64,000 bases of DNA, taken from positions 274,766 through 338,765 of the forward strand of contig NADL03000865.1 of NCBI GenBank assembly GCA_002205965.3. Direction: 5' to 3'. The notes below the pieces were generated by a model. That model ran no database searches. It was not told the DNA's origin and saw only the letters and a list, made by a program, of their open reading frames with translations. The translations under genes and the position numbers were made by a program. This document shows positions 21,759 through 31,100 of the stretch, piece by piece. Within the stretch, counting starts at the first letter, position 1. Each line of letters starts with the position of its first letter. The stretch is from Kappaphycus alvarezii. Taxonomy: Eukaryota; Rhodophyta; Florideophyceae; Gigartinales; Solieriaceae.

Positions 21759-23906
21759 ATGCGTCCCCTCCGCAAAAACAAACGACTTCGTCCTCCCCCA
21801 CCCCCCAATCCACACACCTCCGACGATTCCGACCATTCCCTCACCCGATTCAAATTCCACAAATCACACCCCTCTTCCACACCCACACCCACCCCTTCTC
21901 TTCAACAAGCCCCATCCCAACAACAACAACCTCATATCCCCGATCATAACATCCATGTCTTACCGCATGTGTCTCGTCCCCATACACGCCCTGTATCCCG
22001 GAAAACACCACGCGGTACCAGGCGTCGTGTCGACAGGGATCCCTCCGTGTCCGCTGGCAGTGAGTCCAGAGCCTCGACAGTATGTTCCCCAATGTCTAGC
22101 ACCGCCCCTGCACCCTCCGATGATGTCACTACAGACGCTATGATCAAGATTGCTACAGTCGCTAGACAGGAGAGGATTGTATGGACCAAGATTAAGGGCC
22201 ATCCGTATTGGCCTGCGCAAATGGTCCGTATGGATCCGGCTCGTCTGGCAGAGCAGCGTTTTATTACCGCCAGAAGGTTTAGTAGGAAGGGCGATGAAAT
22301 GTGTGTCATGTATTTCGGTACTTGTGAAGTCGCCTATGTCAATCCGGAACGCGCTTGTATTTCATGGGAGGAGGGCGTGGGAAGGGGTATGCATCTGGCA
22401 CAACGCAGTAGGGTTATGTTTCAGAGGGCTTTGGCAGAGGTCAAGGCTTATTGTCATCGCAATACAAAGTATCCTCGTGGATGGTGGTGTGAACCCGAGT
22501 GTATGGCCCTGGCCCACAAGTTTGTTGACTGCTGTGTGGGCGAGAGACTCAATTTGAAACTCGGAGAGTTTATCAGACGTGCTGATGCAGAGTTGATTCA
22601 GTGGGCAAAGTTGAGGGGATTTCCGCACTGGCCGGTTCAGGTTTTGCCGCGCAATCTGGCACGGGAGGCCTACCCCGCCTTGAAACTCAGTCCGGAGAAT
22701 AGCACCACCACCAATTATTTGCCGTGTATGTTTTTTGGGACCGGGGAGGTCGCGGTGGTGTCGGAGAAGAATTTGACCCCGTTTGGTGCGGGCTTGGCCA
22801 GGGGGTATGTCACTGCTAGTGAGAGACAGGATATTACCGTGGCTTTGGGAGAGGTCTGGGGCTATTTGCAAGAGCCGAGGATCTGGCCCAGTGGCTATTT
22901 GAGCGGTGTCGAATGGTGGAATTACAAGGAGACCAGGGAGGTGGCCAGTAAGGGAGAACGCGGGGATGAGGGCGAGGTGAGGGTGCCGCACATGCCCACC
23001 TATGTGCATGTGAAAAAGTCTGTGTGGGCCGAGGGCGTCGAACCGCCCCCAAAGCCGAGAAAGGCGGAGATTGCCTGCTGCGAGTGCTTGCCGCGTGGCG
23101 ATGAAGTCCGATGCGTGGATGCCAGCTGCCTCAACTACGCGTCGCGCTATTTTTGCAATGCGGTGACGTGCAAGGCGGGTTCGAAATGCCAGAATTGCAA
23201 CTTTTACAAGCGCAAGAGCCCCAAGATGAAGCCTTTTTTTACAGCGGATCAACGGGGATGGGGTTTAAAGGTGGAAGAGCTGGTCAAGGCTGGCTCGTTT
23301 GTGATCGAGTATGTTGGCGAGATTATTGATCGCAACACGTTGGAGCAGCGGCTGAAAGAGACGCAAGAGCAGAAGAGCAACGAGTACTACATGATGGATT
23401 TAACTAATGACTTGCTCGTCGATGCAAAGTTCAAGGGGAATCTGTCGCGCTTTATCAACTCGAGCTGTGATCCCAACTGTCAGACGCAAAAGTGGTTTGA
23501 CAGCAGCACAGGGCAGACGCACGTGGGGATTTTTGCGATTACGGATATCGCCGTCGGAACGGAACTAACGTATAACTACTGCTTTGAAGACTATGGGCTG
23601 AGCGGCAAAAGTCAAAAGCGGTCATTCATGTGTCAGTGTGGGACGAGTTCTTGCAGTATGCTGGAGCCGATTGAAAAGAAGCTGATGAAAAAGCTAATTG
23701 GGAAGCGAGTAGAGGTGAGATGGGACGATGGGTGGTACCCGGGAGTGGTGGAGTTATACAATTTGAAGAAGAAGAAATTCAGAGTGCAGTACGACGACGG
23801 GGATTGTGAGGATCTTGTGTTGGGACTGCCGCTCGCCGAGGATGACGGGGTTGCTTTCAGACTGGCCGGTGAAAAAAAGAGCGCCGAAGTGGAGGGGAAA
23901 AGCTAG
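21759..23906 (+). CDS. histone-lysine methyltransferase, PWWP-PWWP-AWS-SET-postSET-Tudor-like
   Basis: 715 residues in one frame. A disordered Pro/Ser/Gln-rich N-terminus (1-130) is followed by PWWP 1 (about 140-200, VWTKIKGHPYWPAQM), PWWP 2 (about 278-345, IQWAKLRGFPHWPVQV), an AWS Cys cluster (about 440-483), SET (about 488-610, with RGWGLKV, RFINSSCDPNC and ELTYNYCFEDYG), post-SET CXCX4C (CQCGTSSC, 625-632) and a Tudor-like domain (about 645-690, VEVRWDDGWYPGVV). AWS-SET-postSET is typical of the SET2/NSD/ASH1 group that methylates H3 Lys36; PWWP modules read methylated nucleosomes. NSD proteins have two PWWPs separated by PHD fingers; no PHD is seen here. The substrate is inferred. This gene has no frame break. 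The first ATG of the long frame is used; the true start could be upstream. Confidence 0.9.
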   Translation: MRPLRKNKRLRPPPPPNPHTSDDSDHSLTRFKFHKSHPSSTPTPTPSLQQAPSQQQQPHIPDHNIHVLPHVSRPHTRPVSRKTPRGTRRRVDRDPSVSAGSESRASTVCSPMSSTAPAPSDDVTTDAMIKIATVARQERIVWTKIKGHPYWPAQMVRMDPARLAEQRFITARRFSRKGDEMCVMYFGTCEVAYVNPERACISWEEGVGRGMHLAQRSRVMFQRALAEVKAYCHRNTKYPRGWWCEPECMALAHKFVDCCVGERLNLKLGEFIRRADAELIQWAKLRGFPHWPVQVLPRNLAREAYPALKLSPENSTTTNYLPCMFFGTGEVAVVSEKNLTPFGAGLARGYVTASERQDITVALGEVWGYLQEPRIWPSGYLSGVEWWNYKETREVASKGERGDEGEVRVPHMPTYVHVKKSVWAEGVEPPPKPRKAEIACCECLPRGDEVRCVDASCLNYASRYFCNAVTCKAGSKCQNCNFYKRKSPKMKPFFTADQRGWGLKVEELVKAGSFVIEYVGEIIDRNTLEQRLKETQEQKSNEYYMMDLTNDLLVDAKFKGNLSRFINSSCDPNCQTQKWFDSSTGQTHVGIFAITDIAVGTELTYNYCFEDYGLSGKSQKRSFMCQCGTSSCSMLEPIEKKLMKKLIGKRVEVRWDDGWYPGVVELYNLKKKKFRVQYDDGDCEDLVLGLPLAEDDGVAFRLAGEKKSAEVEGKS

Positions 23907-24469
23907 CTGTAGCGCGTAAAATTTTGGTGTGACCGCAGTTTACCCACCCATCTTTAGCGATTTGCAGGTGTATGCGCATATAGCATCGACTATTGTCAGG
24001 AAGCGCGGGACAGAGCGACGTAGTCACCTCCTTTTCAGTAGACCGGGGTGAGAGACAAACGCTGCACTGGACACTACCCTTTCCGACGGAATTCAGCGGC
24101 TGATACCATAAGTGCGAGTGCCAACCGAACGCACGGCTGATCCAGTTGCACAGGCGGCGCGGTAAACACCGACAGCTGTGGCGCAAGGTTCCTCACTAGC
24201 ATGTCAACAAGATGACCCGCGCGTACTGGAACCTTGCAGCGCATACGCATGTTTACAGATGTGGTTTGGCGCGGTGGCGACTCTACATAGATGGGATCGA
24301 GTACATATTCAACAAGGAGCGGCGGAAACCGCGGGAGATAGCAATGCACTGTTTACAGTTTAAAAAGAATCGACTGTGAGACAAACGCACAAACAAGCCA
24401 GAACGTGCTGCATTTCACCAACCGCCACCACCACACTGCCCACGCACTCGGGCCTTCCGTTCCCCACCA
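23907..24469. other. convergent intergenic spacer
   Basis: Spacer between the 3' ends of the methyltransferase (+) and eL28 (-). Two short open stretches on the minus strand (23,857-24,186 and 24,074-24,349) overlap each other and match nothing known. I see no RNA gene. Confidence 0.4.
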
Positions 24470-24862
24470 TCACGCAGCCAATTTGGCCTTCCTCTGCGCA
24501 GCCTTATAAATGGCACTAACCTTCCTCATCGCCTGTTTCTTTGCTGCCGGTTGATACACACTGAGCACCTTATCTGTCTTTGCGAGAGCCTTTCGAACGC
24601 CACCGCCGAGTGTGATAGCGGTCCACATTTTGTCGGGGCGGCGACGATACTCCTCCTTGTCGTTTTTCAAGCTTAGTACTGGGATGCCATCGTCGTTGAC
24701 GGAGACGTCGACGGCTTTGACGCGGGCGAGGCCGGAATCTTGGAAACGACGGGCGTGGGTGAGAGTTCCTTTTTCGATTGTAAAGGAGCGTACCGGGTGG
24801 GTGCGGCGGAGGGATTTGGAACTGCGGGACTTGAGCACCTGCCAGACTAGGGCTTCGGACAT
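24470..24862 (-). CDS. RPL28: 60S ribosomal protein L28 (eL28)
   Basis: 130 residues, close to the usual ~135 for eL28. The N-terminus SEALVWQVLKSRSSKSLRR matches the family start (LVWQ, then a basic stretch that binds rRNA). The middle has the family's SGLARVKAVDVSV, and the C-terminus is a basic helix. It is a eukaryote-specific protein of the large cytosolic subunit. The start codon at 24,862 gives a complete family N-terminus and there are no frame breaks. It is head-to-head with the plastid uL15 gene (352 bp between start codons). Confidence 0.85.
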   Translation of the reverse strand: MSEALVWQVLKSRSSKSLRRTHPVRSFTIEKGTLTHARRFQDSGLARVKAVDVSVNDDGIPVLSLKNDKEEYRRRPDKMWTAITLGGGVRKALAKTDKVLSVYQPAAKKQAMRKVSAIYKAAQRKAKLAA

Positions 24863-25214
24863 TGTGTTAGGGATGGGGGAGGGATTGAATCAGCGTTGGT
24901 CAGCAAGTTGTGGATGGTGAGAATCGGGGGTATCGGTTATCGCCCGCACGTCGCCGGCGGGATGAAAATGTTGAATCAAATAACAACTTTACAGTCTGTA
25001 ATGCGTGTCGGATCCATTTGTATCAACTGTGATCCCTTTGTGAATCGTATTTGCAGGGGCCTGACTCTTTAAAAATGTCATTGAAACAATTTAGGATTGC
25101 GGGAGATCACATGCGGCAACAGACAAGCCGAGCTTGCCTCCATTCAACCCTCCCCGCACACGACCCACCCTCCGCACACCCCTCTCGCCTCTTGCCACCA
25201 AACGTTCCTCAACC
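24863..25214. promoter_or_regulatory. shared divergent promoter region of eL28 and plastid uL15
   Basis: The 352 bp between the two start codons must contain the promoters and leaders of both genes. A CTTTAAAAATG at 25,068 is TATA-like in the uL15 direction. On the uL15 side the last 80 bp before its ATG are C-rich, as before the methyltransferase gene. No other site can be named. Confidence 0.45.
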
Positions 25215-26008
25215 ATGCACCCCGCCTTTGCGCCCTCCCTAGGCGCCACTCGCATCAAGCACCCCGTCTATGTTGGACTTTGTCCCAACACATGCAAGCT
25301 TCCCCAACGCCACACATCCGCTCCTTCGACCACCACCATCATCCCTAGGACCACTCCGACGGCAAAGATTTTTGATTGGAAGAAGCGTGCCGATCCAAAC
25401 TATGGTATCCTTCCACCGGAGGCAAATGGCGTTTTCACGTTTACAAACCTCCGTCCGGCACCCGGTTCGCGGAAAAGGAAGAAGCGTAAGGGACGTGGTC
25501 ATGCCGCTGGGCAGGGCGGGTCGTGTGGCTTTGGTATGAGGGGGCAAAAGTCCCGTTCTGGAAGGGGGTTAGGCCTGGTTTTGAGGGAGGGCAGACTCCC
25601 TTGTATAGGAGACTGCCAAAGTATGTCGGCAGGCCGATGGGACCGGGTCATAAGAAGACAGAGTATGCGTTGATGAAGATTGATCATTTGAATGGGTGTG
25701 AAAAGGGCGAGATTGTCACCTTTGAAGGCTTGAAGGAGAGGGGTATTGTTACAAAGCAGAAGAGGAAGATTTACAAGGTGGTCGGTGGTTCCGATTTGAC
25801 AGTCGATGGTTTGACAGTCAAGGCACATGCTTTCACTACTAGTGCCGTTGAGCAGATTGAGGGCAGGGGTGGCAAGTGTGTGTTGATTTCCCCGACGACG
25901 GGAAAGGATATCATCCTTGAGGATGACGATGATGAACAAGAGGTCGACCAGGGTGTGGATGACAGTCCGTCTCAAACTGACAGTGACGTCGAGGACCAGC
26001 CCGAGTAA
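25215..26008 (+). CDS. RPL15: plastid-type 50S ribosomal protein L15 (uL15c), nuclear-encoded
   Basis: After a Ser/Thr/Pro-rich leader of about 70 residues that fits a plastid transit peptide, the frame gives FTNLRPAPGSRKRKKRKGRG and AAGQGGSCGFGMRGQKSRSG, the hallmark of bacterial/plastid uL15, then after one frame change VRPGFEGGQTPLYRRLPKY, FEGLKERGIVTKQKRKIY and the C-terminal KAHAFTTSAVEQIEGRGG. An acidic tail (EDDDDEQEVD) ends it. The frame change falls in the run of five G at 25,564-25,568; one more G joins the halves exactly inside a strictly conserved motif. A sequence error is much more likely than a dead gene. ATG at 25,215 is preferred over earlier non-ATG codons. Confidence 0.88.
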
Positions 26009-26887
26009 GAATGCTCCACCGTGTTGCAGCAGCCCCACTCTCGTTGTTTTCGAGCTGTGGATTGCGCACCGATCGAGCAAATTTGGATGCTTTTCGTGGT
26101 ATCAGGGGTGCACATTTGCTCGCCCTGGGGAAGAGCAGTGAGGTGGTGGATTGTGGCCATTTGATTCGGAACCAGTGTTGAGTCGCGGGGGGTGTCGGGA
26201 TTTATGTCGCGTTTGTCGTTTGTTGTTTACGGGTCCGCATGAGCCAGCTTGGTAAAGATTATACACTGCTAGTCGTACAGGCGGTTGTGACCGTTGCGAG
26301 GGGATGCGCGGTGGCGTTTTTCGGAATTTGCGCGCTTTTGGGGGGCTGTAGGTGATGGTGCTGGAATGGGGGTGTGATTGGGGGATTATGCGTCGGTTTG
26401 ACGTGATTGGGGACTCAGGGACTGGTTTGGCGTTTGCAGACATAACTTGCATCTATTATTCATTGTCAAAGCGCCTATCGATTGTCAAAGCGCCTATCGA
26501 GCCGTCCACAAGCGGCGCAATAGCAAAACTGAGCTAATCGGCGTGCGCACGCATAGAGTTGAGGGTGGGATTATGGCCCCCTCGGTGCGTACGCTTCGTG
26601 GGCCAGTGAAAGGGACATGCGAGTAGGGGCGCGGTACCGGTTGGAGCCTATACATGGGCCAACGTGGGTTGTAAAACTCCCAACGGACGGCGCAACATGC
26701 GGTATGGCGTTGTGTTGTTGCAGACGAGGCAACGGGCGGGTGATGCGCGAATCGGAGGTGGGTGTGTGGCGCAGGGTCGATGAGTTTTTAACTAGACAAA
26801 AGTGCGACTCTACACTACAGTGTCGGGGGTTTCAAACCGCATGGGGCGTGATTGCGGGAATGGGAGCGCGGGATAGGGCGGTTCAGG
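26009..26887. other. convergent intergenic spacer
   Basis: Spacer between the 3' ends of uL15c (+) and the VPS20-like gene (-). The 18-bp word TTGTCAAAGCGCCTATCG occurs twice in tandem at 26,463-26,500. Nothing else is recognised; long open stretches from 26,617 on the plus strand are shadows of the minus-strand gene. Confidence 0.4.
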
Positions 26888-27670
26888 CTATCCCTGTGCG
26901 ATCGGGACCTTGGCTTCGGGGGCGGATTGCGGGGTGGCGGGTTGCGGGACAGCGGGCTGCACCTGTGGGACGTCGGGGATGTTCTGTGCCTTATCAAGGG
27001 TTTCAGTTTCATGTTGCACGGTGTCGTCAGTGCCAAACTCCTTTTCCAGCTCCGCGATTTCTGCGTCGATTTGCTCCTGCGGCAGGTGTGTGGAATCCTC
27101 GGCCAATGCGTCGCCAACGTCCTGGACTGCTTGCTTCATTTCTCGACTCTGGTCAAGCACGGTTTGGACTTTCTCGTCGGTTAGGTCTTGCATGATGTCG
27201 GCGATCATTGCGTTGCCCTTTTCGAGGGCGTCGAAGAGGTCCTTGTTTTGTTTAGCTTCGTCCATCTTATCGACCATTTCGGCCAGACGGGCGACTTCCT
27301 GTTGTTGCCGAGCGACTTTGGTTTGAAGGCGGGTGCGTTCGGAGATGAGCAGTTCGGCGGCGATGGGGTTCTTGGCGCGATGTTGGCGCAGTGCTTCCTG
27401 ACCGTAGAGACGGAGTTGGGAGTCGGAGTGGGAGAGAGCGGCGGTGAGTTTGTCTTGGAGGGAACGGAGTTTCAGAGAGGCTTTGTCGTGGGCGGTGATT
27501 TGGATTGCGGGTTTCGGGACTAGCGCGACTTTGGAGGCGGCGACGGCCGGTTCGGATACGGGGGTTGGGATCGGTTGGGATTGCGGTTGAGATTGAGAGG
27601 TTGGTTGGGGTGGCACTTTCTGCGGCGCAGAGGAAGGAACTGTTTCTGGTTTTGAGGCGAAGCAACCCAT
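26888..27670 (-). CDS. VPS20: ESCRT-III subunit, VPS20/CHMP6-like
   Basis: 260 residues from the ATG at 27,670, chosen because it gives MGCFASKP, an N-myristoylation start as in VPS20/CHMP6; an upstream ATG would add 23 hydrophobic residues and bury it. Then come a Pro/Gln-rich insert (about 9-55), ITAHDKASLKLRSLQDKLTA (Snf7 helix 1), a basic AAELLISERTRLQTKVARQQ, the negatively charged helices with KGNAMIADIMQDLTDEKVQT, and a C-terminal EQIDAEIAELEKEFG. In ESCRT-III, VPS20 bridges ESCRT-II to Snf7 polymers on endosomal membrane. The Pro/Gln insert is unusual; CHMP6 normally goes from the myristoyl site to helix 1 within about 15 residues. CHMP5 or CHMP4 is less likely given the start. Confidence 0.75.
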   Translation of the reverse strand: MGCFASKPETVPSSAPQKVPPQPTSQSQPQSQPIPTPVSEPAVAASKVALVPKPAIQITAHDKASLKLRSLQDKLTAALSHSDSQLRLYGQEALRQHRAKNPIAAELLISERTRLQTKVARQQQEVARLAEMVDKMDEAKQNKDLFDALEKGNAMIADIMQDLTDEKVQTVLDQSREMKQAVQDVGDALAEDSTHLPQEQIDAEIAELEKEFGTDDTVQHETETLDKAQNIPDVPQVQPAVPQPATPQSAPEAKVPIAQG

Positions 27671-28171
27671 GATGAGAGGTGTGGAGATACCGAGGAGGAA
27701 GCCGAGGAGGAAAGAGAGAGGGTCTCGGGAAGGGGGCATGAACAGAATACCAAGCTTAAGTTAGGTTTGGCTTGACAATGATACGATATCTACGCTTCGG
27801 TACAAATTTACTGGATACCAACCCACATATCCACCACAGTAAATTAACCCCCCATTTACAACAGTTAGGTTTTCGGGTAAGTTGCCGACGTTGGATAATG
27901 AATAGCATAGCGGGGCAAAGCTTCAACTTGTCAGTTGGTTATTATTCGGACCCACACCCAACAACGCAAACTCATTCTAGTCTACACATGTCCAGGCGTT
28001 TGAGCCGCTAATGAGCTGTCCTGTCAAGACCGTTGATCGTGTTTCAGTGGTGCCAACGCGGCAAGAAGACGACATGCAACAACATCTCAATTGACTTTAT
28101 AAACGTACCAATCTCTCAATTTCTCATCTCACGCTACTCGTGCTCTACTCCACATCCTCCAAACTCTTTCC
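27671..28171. other. intergenic spacer
   Basis: Promoter and leader of the VPS20-like gene and 3' flank of the giant gene, both on the minus strand. Nothing else recognised. Confidence 0.4.
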
Positions 28172-31100
28172 CTAGGAGTCTGCAAGACTCCTAGCAGCCA
28201 ACACTCCGCTCTCAACATCAACTCCAGGCGCGATCCCCGCGACAGCTTCCGCAACTACCTTTGGTACCGTTTCCGTGTGCATAAATGCCTCTTCCCCACC
28301 AGTATCAATACACAATCCAGCTTCCACACTCTTCACCACTTCTGCAGCTGCCGCAATCTCCATGGCTTCACTCTGCATAGCAATCGCATCAGCCGCAACA
28401 TTCACGTCTGTTACCAACGGTGAATCAACACCCACGGGTAAATTATTCACCCTATTTTCATCCACAATGTCAGGCCCATCAGAAAAGTCTTCTTCCCCTC
28501 CAACATCCAGCGAATTTTCAGCACCCGTCTCTTTTTCCTCGGTCTCTTCCACTACTGCAGCTGGCACAGCGACCGCAGCCGTCGAGGACATAGTTTCTTC
28601 AGTCGTCTCCTCCTCAACCCGCTCGATCTCGGTTTTTCCCTGCCCAATCTCGATTTTTCCCTGCCCGACTTCACTTTTCCCCAGAGTATCTGAAGCCTCT
28701 TCCACAGTCGTCTCCGTCTGTTCGTCGGCAGCAGGCACAGTACCCGCAGGTGCTGACGAAACCACTTCCTCGCTCGTCCCTCTGCGGTCACTTCCTCCAT
28801 CGGTGCTTTTGTAGTTTCTTCCTCTGCCTTGTCCGCGACAGTTACAGACTGACTTCCCACCTCTTCTCCTGTAACAGACAAGGCGTCCGCAGCTGTCGCT
28901 ACCACATCATCAGTTGTCTCTGTCTCCGGTGCCTCTTCCTCAATAGGAAACGTGTCTGCTAGTTTCGATGTCGTTTCACTATCACCAATTTCTTCCTCAC
29001 ACGGCGCGGTATCTGATTCAAGTGCGACTGCTGATACCTCCACCGCAAGGGCCACTGAGTCCTTAGTTGCGGAAGATACCACATCACTTCCTTCCTCAGC
29101 ATTCGCTGCATCTAAACTTTTCCCCTCCGCAGTAGGCACATCTGCAGGTGCTGATGATGCTGCATAATCAATCGTCTCTTCGCCAACCAACTGGTCCGAC
29201 GTTCCTTCGTAAGCCACTTCCGCAGTCGTTCCGGCATCAACCTCCTGCTCAGTGGTTCCCTCAGCCTGCGTCTTCTCCAAGGTTTTCTCCACGACCTCAG
29301 CCGCCATCTCTTCCGCTCCTTCCTCTGCCGCCGCACCACCTTCCTCAGCTGTAACTGCCGGTGCCTCCACAGTAGCTATAGTCTCCGTAGGCCCGGAAGA
29401 TAATTCAGCTGGTCCTTCCTCAGCATTCACTGTCTCCAAACTTTCCTTGGCAGACTCGGCCGCCGACGCCCCTTCTGCAACAGGAAGATCTGCAGGTGTT
29501 GACGTTGCTGCATCATCAATTGTTTCTTCGTCAGCCAACTGCTCAGCCGCTCCTTCGTCAACCACTCCCTCAGTCGTTCCGGCATCAGCCTCCAGCTCAG
29601 TCGTTGCCTTAGCCTCCTGCATAGTAATTGACTCAGCTTGCTCAGCCTCCTGCTCAGTCGTTGTCTCAGCTTGCGTAGTCTCCAAGGTTTTCTCCACGAC
29701 CTCAGCCGCCATCTCTTCCGCTCCTTCCTCTGCCGCCGCACCACCTTCCTCAGTTGTAACTGCCGGTGCCTCCACAGTAGCTATAGTCTCCGTAGGCCCG
29801 GAAGATAATTCAGCTGGTCCTTCCTCAGCATTCACTGTCTCCAAACTTTCCTTGGCAGACTCGGCCGCCGACGCCCCTTCTGCAACAGGAAGATCTGCAG
29901 GTGTTGACGTTGCTGCATCATCAATTGTTTCTTCGTCAGCCAACTGCTCAGCCGCTCCTTCGTCAACCACTCCCTCAGTCGTTCCGGCATCAGCCTCCAG
30001 CTCAGTCGTTGCCTTAGCCTCCTGCATAGTAATTGACTCAGCTTGCTCAGCCTCCTGCTCAGTCGTTGTCTCAGCTTGCGTAGTCTCCAAGGTTTTCTCC
30101 ACGACCTCAGCCGCCATCTCTTCCGCTCCTTCCTCTGCCGCCGCACCACCTTCCTCAGCTGTAACTGCCGGTGCCTCCACAGTAGCTATAGTCTCCGTAG
30201 GCCCGGAAGATAATTCAGCTGGTCCTTCCTCAGCATTCACTGTCTCCAAACTTTCCTTGGCAGACTCGGCCGCCGACGCCCCTTCTGCAACAGGAAGATC
30301 TGCAGGTGTTGACGTTGCTGCATCATCAATTGTTTCTTCGTCAGCCAACTGCTCAGCCGCTCCTTCGTCAACCACTCCCTCAGTCGTTCCGGCATCAGCC
30401 TCCAGCTCAGTCGTTGCCTTAGCCTCCTGCATAGTAATTGACTCAGCTTGCTCAGCCTCCTGCTCAGTCGTTGTCTCAGCTTGCGTAGTCTCCAAGGTTT
30501 TCTCCACGACCTCAGCCGCCATCTCTTCCGCTCCTTCCTCTGCCGCCGCACCACCTTCCTCAGCTGTAACTGCCGGTGCCTCCACAGTAGCTATAGTCTC
30601 CGTAGGCCCGGAAGATAATTCAGCTGGTCCTTCCTCAGCATTCACTGTCTCCAAACTTTCCTTGGCAGACTCGGCCGCCGACGCCCCTTCTGCAACAGGA
30701 AGATCTGCAGGTGTTGACGTTGCTGCATCATCAATTGTTTCTTCGTCAGCCAACTGCTCAGCCGCTCCTTCGTCAACCACTCCCTCAGTCGTTCCGGCAT
30801 CAGCCTCCAGCTCAGTCGTTGCCTTAGCCTCCTGCATAGTAATTGACTCAGCTTGCTCAGCCTCCTGCTCAGTCGTCTCAGCTTGCGTAGTCTCCAAGGT
30901 TTTCTCCACGACCTCAGCCGCCATCTCTTCCGCTCCTTCCTCTGCCGCCGCACCACCTTCCTCAGTTGTAACTCCCGGTGCCTCCACAGTAGCTATAGTC
31001 TCCGTAGGCCCGGAAGATAATTCAGCTGGTCCTTCCTCAGCATTCACTGTCTCCAAACTTTCCTTGGCAGACTCGGCCGCCGACGCCCCTTCTGCAACAG

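Noticed and set aside
21299..21949. Pro-rich plus-strand frames before the SET gene as a separate gene
   Set aside because: C-rich low-complexity sequence with short direct repeats; could be leader or an N-terminal extension, but nothing supports an independent protein.
22362..23252. 296-codon minus-strand frame under the SET gene
   Set aside because: It lies wholly inside the conserved PWWP-AWS-SET coding sequence of the other strand and resembles no protein.
26617..27326. plus-strand frames of 110-192 codons near the VPS20-like gene
   Set aside because: Mostly antisense of the ESCRT-III coding sequence; Cys/Ser/Arg-rich with no domain.
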